Source: CBDFKV01 sp965249035 (GTDB lineage: Bacteria > Pseudomonadota > Gammaproteobacteria > Arenicellales > Poriferihabitantaceae). From it: 64,000 bases of DNA. The position numbers were made by a program, and so were the translations under genes. The number at the start of each line of letters is the position of its first letter. The stretch's first letter is position 1. This document shows, in pieces, positions 36,713 to 45,660 of this stretch. The notes under the pieces are model-generated. The model saw nothing but the letters and a program-made list of their open reading frames with translations. It was not told where the DNA came from and made no database searches. The stretch spans positions 94,871-158,870 of the forward strand of contig CBDFKV010000003.1 of assembly GCA_965249035.1 (NCBI GenBank), written 5' to 3'.

Positions 36713-37807
36713 ATGACTATGTCTGCACCTGATCAAGCCACACTCACCGCTAGCCTTGATACGATTATCGACCCGCATACAGAACAGCCGATCACGGCTG
36801 GCAAGGGCGTTAAGAATTTGGAGATCGATGGCACCAACGTTAACGTAACCATCAGCCTTGGTTATCCGGCCAATTCCTGGCACAACGAATTGACCAGCAC
36901 CGTGCGTGAAGCCTTAGCGAGTATTAACGGGGTAAATGAAGTCAACGTTGAGATTACCACCGACATCAGCAGCCACTCGGTTCAAGAAGGCACCAAGCCG
37001 CTGGACGGCGTGAAAAACATCATCGCTGTTGCTTCCGGCAAGGGCGGGGTTGGTAAATCTACAGTTTCTTCCAATCTGGCACTGGCATTATCTGCCGAAG
37101 GTGCATCGGTTGGCATTTTGGATGCCGATATTTACGGCCCCAGCCAGCCACGTATGTTTGGACTCAGTGGCCAACCAACTTCAGACGGCAAATCGCTGGA
37201 GCCAATGAGTAGCTATCACATCCAAACCATGTCCATCGGCTATTTGATCGACGAAGAAACACCGATGATCTGGCGTGGCCCAATGGTCACGCAAGCGCTA
37301 GAGCAATTGCTGCGTGATACCCAATGGAAAGACTTGGATTATTTGATTATCGATTTGCCACCCGGCACGGGTGACACTCAGCTGACACTTGCGCAAAAAG
37401 TGCCCGTTTCTGGCTCGGTCATCGTCACTACGCCACAAGACATCGCCCTGTTAGACGCGCGTAAAGCGGTCAAAATGTTTGAGAAGGTCGAAATACCCAT
37501 CCTCGGCGTAGTTGAAAACATGAGCACCCACATTTGTAGCGAATGCGGCCACGAAGAACACATCTTCGGCACGGGCGGCGGCGCTCAAATATCAAAAGAT
37601 TACGACGTCGATTATTTGGGTGACATCCCACTCGATATCAGCATTCGTGAAAATTCCGACAACGGCAAACCCAGCGTAGTTGCCGACCCTAGCGGTGCGA
37701 TCGCTAATTCGTACAAAGCTATCGCACGTAAAACGGCAGCACTGTTGTCAACGCGCAAGAAAGATTTCAGCGCAGCGTTCCCGAACATCGTGATTCAGCA
37801 AAATTAG
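36713..37807 (+). CDS. apbC: Mrp/ApbC family iron-sulfur carrier ATPase
   Basis: A 364-residue protein. An N-terminal MIP18/DUF59 domain (about residues 1-85) is followed by the deviant Walker A motif ASGKGGVGKSTVSSNLA, Walker B (LIIDLPPGTGDTQL) and the cluster-binding CSECGHEE. Mrp/ApbC proteins bind and deliver Fe-S clusters to apoproteins. dcd follows 35 nt downstream. Confidence 0.92.
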   Translation: MTMSAPDQATLTASLDTIIDPHTEQPITAGKGVKNLEIDGTNVNVTISLGYPANSWHNELTSTVREALASINGVNEVNVEITTDISSHSVQEGTKPLDGVKNIIAVASGKGGVGKSTVSSNLALALSAEGASVGILDADIYGPSQPRMFGLSGQPTSDGKSLEPMSSYHIQTMSIGYLIDEETPMIWRGPMVTQALEQLLRDTQWKDLDYLIIDLPPGTGDTQLTLAQKVPVSGSVIVTTPQDIALLDARKAVKMFEKVEIPILGVVENMSTHICSECGHEEHIFGTGGGAQISKDYDVDYLGDIPLDISIRENSDNGKPSVVADPSGAIANSYKAIARKTAALLSTRKKDFSAAFPNIVIQQN

Positions 37808-37842
37808 TCTCAACCACAATAACCTTCAGCGATAAGCAGGCG

Positions 37843-38412
37843 ATGGCGATTAAATCTGATAAATGGATTCGGCGTATGGCCGAATCCGACGGCATGATTG
37901 AGCCGTTTGAGCCCAAGCAAGTCCGGCACAGCGAAGATGGTACCAAGGTGATTTCCTATGGCACCTCCAGCTATGGCTATGATATTCGCTGCGCCAACGA
38001 TTTTCGTATTTTCACTAATATCAACTCGGCTATTGTTGATCCAAAAAATTTCTCAGACGACAGCTTTGTCGATTTCACTGGCGACGTTTGCATCATTCCG
38101 CCGAATTCCTTCGCCTTGGCACGCACGGTTGAGTATTTTCGCATCCCGCGTAACGTACTGACCATTTGCCTCGGCAAAAGCACCTATGCGCGCTGCGGCA
38201 TTATCGTCAACGTCACGCCGTTTGAACCAGAATGGGAAGGCCACGTCACGCTGGAGTTTTCCAATACCACCCCGTTGCCAGCTAAAATCTATGCCAATGA
38301 AGGCGTGGCGCAAGTCTTGTTCTTTGAGTCAGACGAAGTTTGCGAGGTTTCCTACAAAGATCGCGGCGGCAAATATCAAGGCCAAACCGGCGTTACCTTG
38401 CCCAAAGCCTAA
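37843..38412 (+). CDS. dcd: dCTP deaminase
   Basis: A 189-residue trimeric dUTPase-fold enzyme. The GKSTYARCGIIVNVTPFEPEWEG active-site region is present in two parts (GKSTYARCG and TPFEPEWEGHVTLEFSN). It deaminates dCTP to dUTP for thymidylate synthesis. The metG/mrp/dcd neighbourhood is common in gammaproteobacteria. It is the last backbone protein gene before the tRNA and the integrated element. Confidence 0.95.
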   Translation: MAIKSDKWIRRMAESDGMIEPFEPKQVRHSEDGTKVISYGTSSYGYDIRCANDFRIFTNINSAIVDPKNFSDDSFVDFTGDVCIIPPNSFALARTVEYFRIPRNVLTICLGKSTYARCGIIVNVTPFEPEWEGHVTLEFSNTTPLPAKIYANEGVAQVLFFESDEVCEVSYKDRGGKYQGQTGVTLPKA

Positions 38413-38484
38413 GCGACCAGACCAACGCAGCTTGGTATCAACGCCAAGGCTATTAAAAAACCTTAAAAAATCGGCCACGACCGA

Positions 38485-38513
38485 TTGACCTTAACCGCGC
38501 CGGTCAGTAATAT
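38485..38513 (+). promoter_or_regulatory. Sigma-70 promoter of tRNA-Asn
   Basis: TTGACC (38485-38490) and TAATAT (38508-38513) are separated by 17 nt and end 12 nt before the tRNA 5' end. Both boxes are close to consensus. The promoter lies outside the integrated element, so the tRNA stays expressed after integration. Confidence 0.7.
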
Positions 38514-38525
38514 CGCGCGTCCCAT

Positions 38526-38601
38526 TCCCCGGTAGCTCAGTTGGTAGAGCAAATGACTGTTAATCATTGGGTCGCTGGTTCGAGCCCGGCCCGGGGAGCC
38601 A
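38526..38601 (+). tRNA. tRNA-Asn (anticodon GTT)
   Basis: A full cloverleaf: acceptor arms TCCCCGG/CCGGGGA, D stem GCTC/GAGC, anticodon stem AATGA/TCATT around loop CTGTTAA (anticodon GTT), T stem GCTGG/CCGGC with loop TTCGAGC, discriminator G and encoded CCA at 38599-38601. Its 3' end is the likely integration site of the element that follows. Confidence 0.97.
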
Positions 38602-38745
38602 ATTTCTCACGCTCAAATAGAGCCGCCAAATCATCAGAAATCAATTAATTTGGCGTTCACCACCAAATTGAGTATAATCGTCCTCGTTTGGTGGCCTTTA
38701 AGATTCTACTCCGTGATTCTCAGTTAAAATCACTTTGCAGTATCC

Positions 38746-38778
38746 GAAGTGGGGAGGCTGTCAACTTCTCCCCACTTC
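38746..38778. repeat. 10-bp inverted repeat between tRNA-Asn and the integrase gene
   Basis: GAAGTGGGGA (38746-38755) and TCCCCACTTC (38769-38778) form a perfect stem with a 13-nt loop. No T-run follows on either strand. It may end integrase transcription or be a recombinase or accessory-factor site next to attL. The rest of 38602-38832 shows no gene. Confidence 0.6.
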
Positions 38779-38832
38779 AATTGCGGATAAATCATAAGCA
38801 TTTTATCCCTGCGAGTCAAATTATTCCTCCTC

Positions 38833-39747
38833 CTATATCGGTTTTAGCTTGTCAAGCATAGCGGCTTGTGCTTTAAGCGATGGATGAAGGTACATTGACG
38901 TTGTAGTAATATCCCCGTGTCCAAGCTGTTTCTGTAGCGTGCGCAAGCTGAATGGCATGGAATCACTATCACCTTGATTGCATATCTCTGTTGCCATTGT
39001 GTGTCTCAACTTGTGTGGTGATACAGAATGGCCTTTTACTCGCAACCTCTTGAAGAATCCAGATAGTTGTTCTGCGGTCATCTCGTTGCCTACATACCGA
39101 TGGTTGAATATCGTCACATTAAATATCTGATAATTTCCCTCTACCTCCTTTCCTTGTTTAATAGTGGCCTCGGACACAGTGTCCAGTACATCCTTTATGC
39201 CGCTCGTAATAGGGATATCCCACTCTAACTCAGTTTTTGAATGCTCTGCGGACAGCTTCAATGTTTCGTTCTGGTAATTTACATCCTTCCATTTGATTCC
39301 GATTATTTGCCTACGCCTCATGCCCGTGTAGTAAAGCATTTTAATCACGGAAACCCAAAACCAAGGGGGATAGAAAGAGTCTGGATTTTGCTCAATCGCA
39401 TATATTGCATCCGTAATTTCAGATATTTCGCAATACTTAATACTCGCTTGGGAATGCCTTACAGATTTTACTTTCTTTAGCAGATTCTCGCCATTTAACA
39501 GCCCAGACTCCATAGCTGTGGAAAACAGTGCCTTCATGTGCCTGTGATAGTTGTTCCAAGTCGTTCCGCTACAACGTGACAACACTTGTGCTTTCCAATT
39601 TTCTAGATCACCAACACACAGGCGCTCAACCTCTATATCTCCGATATCTTGCCGCATAACATTGACTGCTGTTCGGTAGGAAGCAATAGTTGTTGGGCTT
39701 AGTGTTTTGGTGCTTACATGGTGTTCAAACAAATCGTCGAGAGTCAT
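38833..39747 (-). CDS. Tyrosine-type site-specific recombinase (integrase of the element)
   Basis: A 304-residue integrase. The N-terminal SAM-like core-binding domain covers about residues 1-90. Catalytic residues are in the first arginine motif YYTGMRRRQIIG (about residue 140), HKLRHTMAT (about 245), LGHGDI (about 275) and the tyrosine of SMYLHP. Its 3' end faces tRNA-Asn. It begins 3 nt after the relaxase stop codon, so the two are almost certainly one transcript. Confidence 0.93.
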   Translation of the reverse strand: MTLDDLFEHHVSTKTLSPTTIASYRTAVNVMRQDIGDIEVERLCVGDLENWKAQVLSRCSGTTWNNYHRHMKALFSTAMESGLLNGENLLKKVKSVRHSQASIKYCEISEITDAIYAIEQNPDSFYPPWFWVSVIKMLYYTGMRRRQIIGIKWKDVNYQNETLKLSAEHSKTELEWDIPITSGIKDVLDTVSEATIKQGKEVEGNYQIFNVTIFNHRYVGNEMTAEQLSGFFKRLRVKGHSVSPHKLRHTMATEICNQGDSDSMPFSLRTLQKQLGHGDITTTSMYLHPSLKAQAAMLDKLKPI

Positions 39748-39750
39748 GAG

Positions 39751-41523
39751 TCATAGCTCCATTCTTTTGGTTATTAATTTTAGGTGGCTATTCGGCTCTT
39801 TCAACTTCTTAGGATCAATCTTTAGGCGATCAGGAGGTACCAGCCAACCCTTCAGGTTTGAGTAGCCCTTACGTCCCTGAATACGAACCTCAAACCAGTT
39901 TTCTTCATCCTCATTTTTTAATTGCAGACGTTCACGCTGAAACTCACGCTGTGCATCTTGCCAGTTCGCGCCGGACTGTTTCCCATACTCTCTAAAGATG
40001 ACAGGACTCACCAGGAATATGCCTTCCTTGAGGATATGCACCATCGCATCAGAGGTGTTTATCTTCAAAGTATTATGGTTCAACCCTGATTCCAACCACT
40101 CTTTGAAGCTGTTACCTACAGTTACAGGCTCAATAGGCTTTTTTTCTTCGTCTTGGTTAGAAGCGGCACTACTCTTTGTTGGTGTTGATTTTCCTACTGT
40201 TACAGGCTCTATTTTTGCTGGCTTTGCTGGCTTTGCTGGCACATCTATCACCTCGTCGTCTAAAAAGAGGTTGATTAGTGGACTACTATCCTCAGTAGCA
40301 GGAACGTCAGCTCCAGCTGGCTCAGTAGCGGGTTTGTCCGAAGTTGCAGAGTTGTCTGTCTCAGTATCACTTTCTTTTGGTTCGCTATCTGCTTCAGCGA
40401 TAATTTGAATCTTGCCCTGGAAGTCAGCTGGTACAGCATCTTCACTGGTAAACAAAATGGATACTGGCAGGCACAGCATTGTAAATGGATCAGGCTTCCA
40501 GTCATCAAGTGTCACCTGAATTTTCCACACTGCCTTGTCACCTTTGTTTGACTGAATGATGTTGTGTTCTGCCATTACGTCAAACAAGCGCGGATTACCG
40601 CCTGGTATTCCGGTATGCCCTTCATCCTGAAGCTGTTTTCTAACCAGGTCGGGCAAGGTTTTCGCCATTGCCCAACACGTACCGTTTTGAACGAACGTAT
40701 TAGCACCTTTGCGGTTGAAAGTGATCTGACCATCCGCTGCCAGCTTTCGGAGTGCAGTAATAACCTTCTCGTGTAGTGGCTTGGTGTTGCTAAAGGATGG
40801 CAGCGTCTGAGCGCCCAGGTTGAGTGATACCGAAGCCTGGTCGCCTTTCTTGACGATTTCCTTAACCACGCTAACTTCGTCAAGATTCGACGCAGTAATC
40901 ATAAGCTCGTTGAATACTTGCGGCTCGGATCGCAGCCAATCCATACCGCAGTCAGGAATTATCCTGGTAAACATCAGCGATGCCATTTCATGGAGGCGGT
41001 ACTGGCGATCACGACGATAGGCGACGGTGTAGAATTTTGCGCCCGACTCCAGCATGTTCACTGAAAATGGACTCCATTCGCCGATTACGTCGCGTGTATT
41101 CGCATATAACGTGATTCGTTGATCAGTGGCAGGCTTGGCGATATCGTGCAGTATCGCAGCGCAAAATACGCAGTAGGTGTATAGGTCAGAAACTCTTGTA
41201 GTAACTTCTGGCCCTTCGCCAGCAGGCAAGATGTGTGATTTTCGTGCTTTGAGTGCAAATTGGATTGTCTGCAAGCTATGTTCCAGTAATCCACCCGCAT
41301 AAGCGTGATGGTGATTTTCTGACGCAGGTGTAGCTTGCGCGAATGCAGCCAGCCGATCTAAGGCTGGCTGGTAATAACGATCAAACACTGATCGTTGTAC
41401 TCCCGCGAGTCGATACATCTCGGCGATCTTTTTGGCATGAGGCGCTAACAATTCGTCAGGTGTCTTCACTCGATAGAACCCTTCGGGCAATTTCCGTGAA
41501 AAGATGTTGATCACGTTCAGCAT
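39751..41523 (-). CDS. TraI_2 domain (MobH-type) conjugative relaxase
   Basis: About 590 residues from ATG 41523 (MLNVINIF); longer in-frame starts exist at 41565 and 41655. The HD-type relaxase domain is marked by HHHAYAGGLLEHSLQT and LHDIAKPATD. The middle is rich in Glu, Ser and Pro and carries a duplicated 'PVTVG(K/N)S' segment, and the C-terminal part is the TraI_2_C type region. MobH relaxases nick oriT to start DNA transfer. An adjacent oriT was not recognised. Confidence 0.85.
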   Translation of the reverse strand: MLNVINIFSRKLPEGFYRVKTPDELLAPHAKKIAEMYRLAGVQRSVFDRYYQPALDRLAAFAQATPASENHHHAYAGGLLEHSLQTIQFALKARKSHILPAGEGPEVTTRVSDLYTYCVFCAAILHDIAKPATDQRITLYANTRDVIGEWSPFSVNMLESGAKFYTVAYRRDRQYRLHEMASLMFTRIIPDCGMDWLRSEPQVFNELMITASNLDEVSVVKEIVKKGDQASVSLNLGAQTLPSFSNTKPLHEKVITALRKLAADGQITFNRKGANTFVQNGTCWAMAKTLPDLVRKQLQDEGHTGIPGGNPRLFDVMAEHNIIQSNKGDKAVWKIQVTLDDWKPDPFTMLCLPVSILFTSEDAVPADFQGKIQIIAEADSEPKESDTETDNSATSDKPATEPAGADVPATEDSSPLINLFLDDEVIDVPAKPAKPAKIEPVTVGKSTPTKSSAASNQDEEKKPIEPVTVGNSFKEWLESGLNHNTLKINTSDAMVHILKEGIFLVSPVIFREYGKQSGANWQDAQREFQRERLQLKNEDEENWFEVRIQGRKGYSNLKGWLVPPDRLKIDPKKLKEPNSHLKLITKRMEL

Positions 41524-41777
41524 GATAGTTTTAGAGGTCTGATCCAGTTTGAGCTTGTATGCCATTTGCACTATCCCCCAGGATGGTGCGGCCCCCATTT
41601 TGCCGACACACGATATTAGTGTGGAGGCAGGCCCTTTCGGGTAAGCCCATTCCATTGGGTATCCCTTCCATTATTCCCTTTTGCGCTATCTTCATTGGCC
41701 TTTTACCTTTTAAGGTTGTACTGATTCAGCCTGGTTAGTGCCTAGACTTGATCCAGCAATACTTATATCACGGCCGT

Positions 41778-41806
41778 AAAAAAAATGCCCCACGTAAAGT
41801 GAGGCA
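41778..41806 (-). terminator. Intrinsic terminator after the antitoxin gene
   Basis: TGCCCCAC (41786-41793) and GTGAGGCA (41799-41806) pair with one mismatch around loop GTAAA. Eight A on the plus strand (41778-41785) give the U-tract on the minus-strand transcript. It separates the toxin-antitoxin operon from the relaxase-integrase operon. The gap 41524-41918 has no other feature I can support. Confidence 0.75.
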
Positions 41807-41918
41807 AGTTAACGCTTAATCATTGATTATTTGATGTTTTATCCGCTAATTGTTGCTACTTGGGCTATTGCTGCCTGGGTTTGTGCTGCGATCTACGTAA
41901 AAATCAGTATTAATTGGA

Positions 41919-42260
41919 TCACACCAAATCTTCCATATCTACAGTAAGAACATCCGCCAGCTTTTTAAGGGTGTCAATATTACCTGCCCGTTTCCCAGAC
42001 TCAAGCATGGATAGATAAGGTATGCTGATTTCGGCGATATCTGCAACCTGCTGTTGAGTTAAGCCTCGATAATTACGCCAAACCTTGATTTTGTTATCAC
42101 CGTTTAGCAGTCTGGTAACAAGCTCATCAGATAGCACTTCCCCGTCATCATTTATAGCTGCATCAAAGTCGCGATTATCAATCAAGGACTCAAATTCATC
42201 TAGTGGCATCATAACGTGTGTCTTGACACCTTTTTCATCGGTAATATATTGAATGTTCAT
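41919..42260 (-). CDS. Antitoxin with XRE helix-turn-helix domain
   Basis: A 113-residue protein. The C-terminal 60 residues form an XRE-type helix-turn-helix (YRGLTQQQVADIAEISIPYLS, then LESGKRAGN), and the N-terminal half is acidic and probably wraps the toxin. Its start overlaps the toxin stop by 4 nt. Toxin-first order is as in HigBA-type pairs. It probably represses the operon through the palindrome in the promoter at 42518-42532. Confidence 0.85.
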   Translation of the reverse strand: MNIQYITDEKGVKTHVMMPLDEFESLIDNRDFDAAINDDGEVLSDELVTRLLNGDNKIKVWRNYRGLTQQQVADIAEISIPYLSMLESGKRAGNIDTLKKLADVLTVDMEDLV

Positions 42261-42508
42261 TTGTAAATGTCTCCCCGAGAGCCAATTTTCACAACCAAGA
42301 TAATTAGCGCTTGATCGTCTTTAGTGTAGAGAATACGGTATTTGCCAACCCTCAATCGATAGCCGTCGCGCCCTTGCAACGGTTTGGCGTTGGCATGTTC
42401 TCCCGTCTTGGCTAACACATCAATTTCAGCCTTTATTGCTTGCGCCTGCTTTCTTTGCATACGCAGCAATTCTTTAAGGGCTTGTTTTTTGTAGTTAACC
42501 TTAAACAT
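42257..42508 (-). CDS. RelE/ParE superfamily toxin
   Basis: An 83-residue basic protein with the RelE/ParE fold pattern: lysine-rich first helices (KKQALKELLRMQRKQ), LQGRDGYRLRVGKYRILY and the terminal strand ILVVKIGSRGDIY. The RelE-type toxins cleave mRNA at the ribosome. The ATG at 42508 (MFKVNY) is preferred over 42514 because the -10 box ends at 42515, which puts the transcript start at or next to 42508. Confidence 0.85.
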   Translation of the reverse strand: MFKVNYKKQALKELLRMQRKQAQAIKAEIDVLAKTGEHANAKPLQGRDGYRLRVGKYRILYTKDDQALIILVVKIGSRGDIYK

Positions 42509-42514
42509 GGCCAT

Positions 42515-42543
42515 ATATTAACTATTAGTTAACATGCTGTCAA
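42515..42543 (-). promoter_or_regulatory. Toxin-antitoxin promoter with embedded operator palindrome
   Basis: On the minus strand, a consensus TTGACA (42543-42538) lies 17 nt from TAATAT (42520-42515). The 15-bp perfect palindrome TTAACTA-T-TAGTTAA (42518-42532) covers the -10 and spacer, where an XRE antitoxin would block RNA polymerase. The first base of the toxin ATG at 42508 is 7 nt beyond the -10, and no Shine-Dalgarno is present, which predicts a leaderless toxin mRNA. Confidence 0.75.
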
Positions 42544-42583
42544 CCGCTTTGATAAAAGTGTGAGGTGGACTGCCACAAACTAT

Positions 42584-42608
42584 AAAAAAGCCCCGCGAAT
42601 GCGGGGCT
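42584..42608 (-). terminator. Intrinsic terminator after the helicase gene
   Basis: AGCCCCGC (42589-42596) and GCGGGGCT (42601-42608) form a perfect 8-bp stem with loop GAAT. A run of A at 42584-42589 gives the U-tract for the minus-strand transcript. It ends the helicase transcript just before the toxin-antitoxin promoter. Confidence 0.85.
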
Positions 42609-42642
42609 AAGATACGTACTTTTGATGTTTTATTATCACATT

Positions 42643-45552
42643 TTAACGAGCTATCAATTGTCTGGCTAATGCAACTTCGATCGGTTCAGCATCCTGATTC
42701 AGAATATCTAAACCTGTCTCCGGCATACATCCAGACGTTGACTGGCTCACAACAATCTTCTTGGCCATCAGTGCCAGGCATTCAGTCTGAGCAGTATTCT
42801 CATACCCCAAAAACTCAACCTCGACGTCTAATGTCTGTCCGATTCGCCAGCTTCTTCGAGCAGCTTGCTGCAAGGTATAGACATTGTAGCCCGACTGCAT
42901 AAACTTAATGCGTGGGAATTCCAATAGGTCTAAGCCTGTTTTAACCAGCTCCGGGTTGGTGATCAGCACATCAATGCCTCGATCAACCTGATCCAGTATC
43001 CAGTCCTCACGTTCTTGCGTTTTCACGCTTGAACGCAGCACAGCTACTTTCAGCCCATGCGTATTTAACAGCGACTGTAACCGTGACATCGTGTCGCGTG
43101 TGCCGGAATAAACCGAATACACCAATACACGAAGCCCCTGGGCCTTGGCAGCTAAACAACCATCGATTAGTTTTTGCTCTTTTGGTGACACCTCGGTTTC
43201 ATCGAAAACTGATGGCACAAAAGCGAGCAAATCCCGAGTTCGTGGATGCTTTACTGTTTCAGCCCTGAAACAACAGTCAGGCCACGCTAAAAGTGCATTA
43301 AGAACCACACCCAAAAGGGTGCGATCCCCACGCCTTAAAGCCTGCCTAAGCTCGTCGCGCAGTGAGGACGCTAAACCATCATAGCGCTCTCGCTGTTCTT
43401 CACTCAGCTCTACATTCGTGTAGATCTCTTGATAGCCTGGCAAAGCGCCATCATCGAGATCACTCAGTCGTAGAAACACCGTATAGGGCAATACGAATCG
43501 CATTATCCCCATCGGGCCAAAGCCCGGGGCTTTGGAAGTGTGAACAGTTACCTTCGAGCCTTTGGCTGTCTTGTGGTTATCGGCACGACTTTCTTTGAAA
43601 ACATCTTTCAAAACTCCATGCTCACGCATGAAAGCCATTGCCGCTGGCCCGATACTGCCTCGGTCGTTATACCTAAATCCATCTTCTATCATCTTCGCTG
43701 GCATGATGCGCCAAAGCAGATAAAACAGATCGTCGGCATAGCCTCCCATCAGCGTACCAGTGAGCAAAATCACCTTCTTTGCTCGTGCCGCAAGTACAGC
43801 CATCGCTTGACCTTGTGCAGAACCCTGGTTTTTGTATTCGTGTCCTTCATCTACGATGAGGGAACCAAAATAACCCGAGGGCAAGTACCGCTTGATAAAC
43901 TCGGTCGGTTGATAACCGCCCAGGCCAAATGAAATCTCCATTTTCGCCATACGTCTTTCAAAGCGTGATGCTTGCCGATCAGTAAATACCAAGTCACCAT
44001 TTTCATCGATCAGGTTGATAAATTCGTAAACATTATCTTCCATCATCGATGCTAGTTCCTCACCACCAAAGCCGTTGATCAGCTTCTGGGCTGTTTTCGG
44101 GCCTATGGTGGGCAATTTGCACAGTGATTGGCGCAAAGCCTTATCACGGTCAAATGGCTTGTTATCAGAACGTACCAGTGTCCACAGTTGTTCGTTGCAC
44201 TTTTTATTGCTACAGCTAAGTTGCACATTCGTTGGGAGTGTCGAAGGAGTAAAAGGTATTCCTTCATCATCCTTCACGATATCCCCGCAACTCGGACATG
44301 CACAACATTGCTGAATTAAACGTACATCATCCGAATCGTCTTGAATAGCAACGGTTCGGATTGCATACGCTGGCTTCCAGGTAAAGCCCATTCGCATACG
44401 GACTCGTCCCATGATGAAATATTCAGGCACATCCTGGGTTCCGATCAGTTCGCGCAGCTTTAACAGCTTTACCAACGTATCAGGCCCATTCAATACCCAA
44501 ACCCGTGCTTCAGGCACTGTCTGCATGATTTCCCGCCGCCATTTGTAAACCAAATGTGGTGGACATATCACTAGACAGCGTTTAGTTCCCTCGACACGCA
44601 GGATTTCTGCCGTGCAGATACCCATCATCGTCTTACCAGTACCCATTTCACCATTGAGAACAACGGCTCGCTCGCCTTGATCAAGCAATAGCTTGGTCGC
44701 GGCGTGAACACGGTCACGTTGTTGCTCGAACGGTGGACGCAGCATGTTATCCATGACTGCATCCCACTTCGGATTAACATCTTCCGAGTTGTGTACGGGT
44801 TTATTTTGAAACGTAACTGAATTGAGCAAACTCTGGCTATAGTCAGACACAAAGTCAGTAATAGGAACGATCTCAGCATCAGTATCATCTACGTCAGCGT
44901 CATTTTCATCGAAATCTATTACATGACGATAGTCAGCGTACACGATCAAATCATTACCTTTAACCAGTGAGGAAATAATCTCCTCGAAGTCATCAGGTAA
45001 CGCAATACGTAACGCCATGATCCCATTCCCGTTCAGCCATTCTAACCAACCATTTGCAAACCCATAGTTAATCAAATCGATTTCCCATGTAGAAAGCAGT
45101 GATAGTGGGCTAATTTGCTCGAACCTGTCCCAGGCAACATCTAATAATCCTGCATCAGCAAGTTTTTCAGCCGGTGTTTTGACATTGGAATGAAAGTCAA
45201 CTTTAGACCAATCGCCCATAAGGTATGCGGTCCGGCTTGATTGATCATCTCTAACCAAAGCCTTATCGTATATCCAAAGGTGATTCATCTGCCCATAAAT
45301 GGGTGACGTATAGCGCCCAGACCGTTTTTGTAGTCGTTCGATATTTCCGAGTGAAATTTCTTCACTGTTAACTTTGAACGATTGAATACCAGCATCACTG
45401 GCTCCGAGTTGCATACGCGCAAGAAACTCTTGCACGGCTGTATCTCGGCCCCAGAATGATCCAAATAGTAAGCGACCACCCTCTGCAAGAGTTGAGTCCG
45501 TAAAGACTCCGTGAGCGCCTTCTACTGGTGTTACGGCAGTGTTATTTAACAT
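42643..45552 (-). CDS. SNF2/DEAD-like helicase of the integrated element
   Basis: A 969-residue superfamily 2 helicase. Walker A is GEMGTGKTMMG near residue 305, followed by VICPPHLVYKWRREI, a zinc-ribbon-like pair CPSC and CSNKKC, the DEGH box in LIVDEGHEYKN, motif III LLTGTLMGG and motif VI QQAARRSWRIGQT. The zinc ribbon sits inside the first helicase lobe. Similar helicases travel beside DUF6094 methyltransferases in MobH-type ICEs; whether they serve DNA processing, replication or defence is not settled by sequence. Confidence 0.82.
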   Translation of the reverse strand: MLNNTAVTPVEGAHGVFTDSTLAEGGRLLFGSFWGRDTAVQEFLARMQLGASDAGIQSFKVNSEEISLGNIERLQKRSGRYTSPIYGQMNHLWIYDKALVRDDQSSRTAYLMGDWSKVDFHSNVKTPAEKLADAGLLDVAWDRFEQISPLSLLSTWEIDLINYGFANGWLEWLNGNGIMALRIALPDDFEEIISSLVKGNDLIVYADYRHVIDFDENDADVDDTDAEIVPITDFVSDYSQSLLNSVTFQNKPVHNSEDVNPKWDAVMDNMLRPPFEQQRDRVHAATKLLLDQGERAVVLNGEMGTGKTMMGICTAEILRVEGTKRCLVICPPHLVYKWRREIMQTVPEARVWVLNGPDTLVKLLKLRELIGTQDVPEYFIMGRVRMRMGFTWKPAYAIRTVAIQDDSDDVRLIQQCCACPSCGDIVKDDEGIPFTPSTLPTNVQLSCSNKKCNEQLWTLVRSDNKPFDRDKALRQSLCKLPTIGPKTAQKLINGFGGEELASMMEDNVYEFINLIDENGDLVFTDRQASRFERRMAKMEISFGLGGYQPTEFIKRYLPSGYFGSLIVDEGHEYKNQGSAQGQAMAVLAARAKKVILLTGTLMGGYADDLFYLLWRIMPAKMIEDGFRYNDRGSIGPAAMAFMREHGVLKDVFKESRADNHKTAKGSKVTVHTSKAPGFGPMGIMRFVLPYTVFLRLSDLDDGALPGYQEIYTNVELSEEQRERYDGLASSLRDELRQALRRGDRTLLGVVLNALLAWPDCCFRAETVKHPRTRDLLAFVPSVFDETEVSPKEQKLIDGCLAAKAQGLRVLVYSVYSGTRDTMSRLQSLLNTHGLKVAVLRSSVKTQEREDWILDQVDRGIDVLITNPELVKTGLDLLEFPRIKFMQSGYNVYTLQQAARRSWRIGQTLDVEVEFLGYENTAQTECLALMAKKIVVSQSTSGCMPETGLDILNQDAEPIEVALARQLIAR

Positions 45553-45600
45553 TTGTGAATCCTCTAAAAAATAAAATGTAGCTGGTTCACTGCCCCAGCT

Positions 45601-45660
45601 GGGACAGATTCCCAGCCGGGTTAAAGTTAAGGCCGTATGGCCTGGTATGGTTTTGAAATT
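45601..45660 (-). promoter_or_regulatory. Leader hairpin element upstream of the helicase gene
   Basis: Plus-strand GGGA-N5-TCCC (45601-45613) is followed by AGCCGGGTTAA, then a GGCC-N4-GGCC stem (45631-45642) and TGGTATGGTTTTGAAATT. Similar hairpin-plus-tail units lie at 47058, 47751 and 48536. The site is in the short gap between the methyltransferase stop and helicase start, so it would be in the mRNA leader. Confidence 0.5.
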
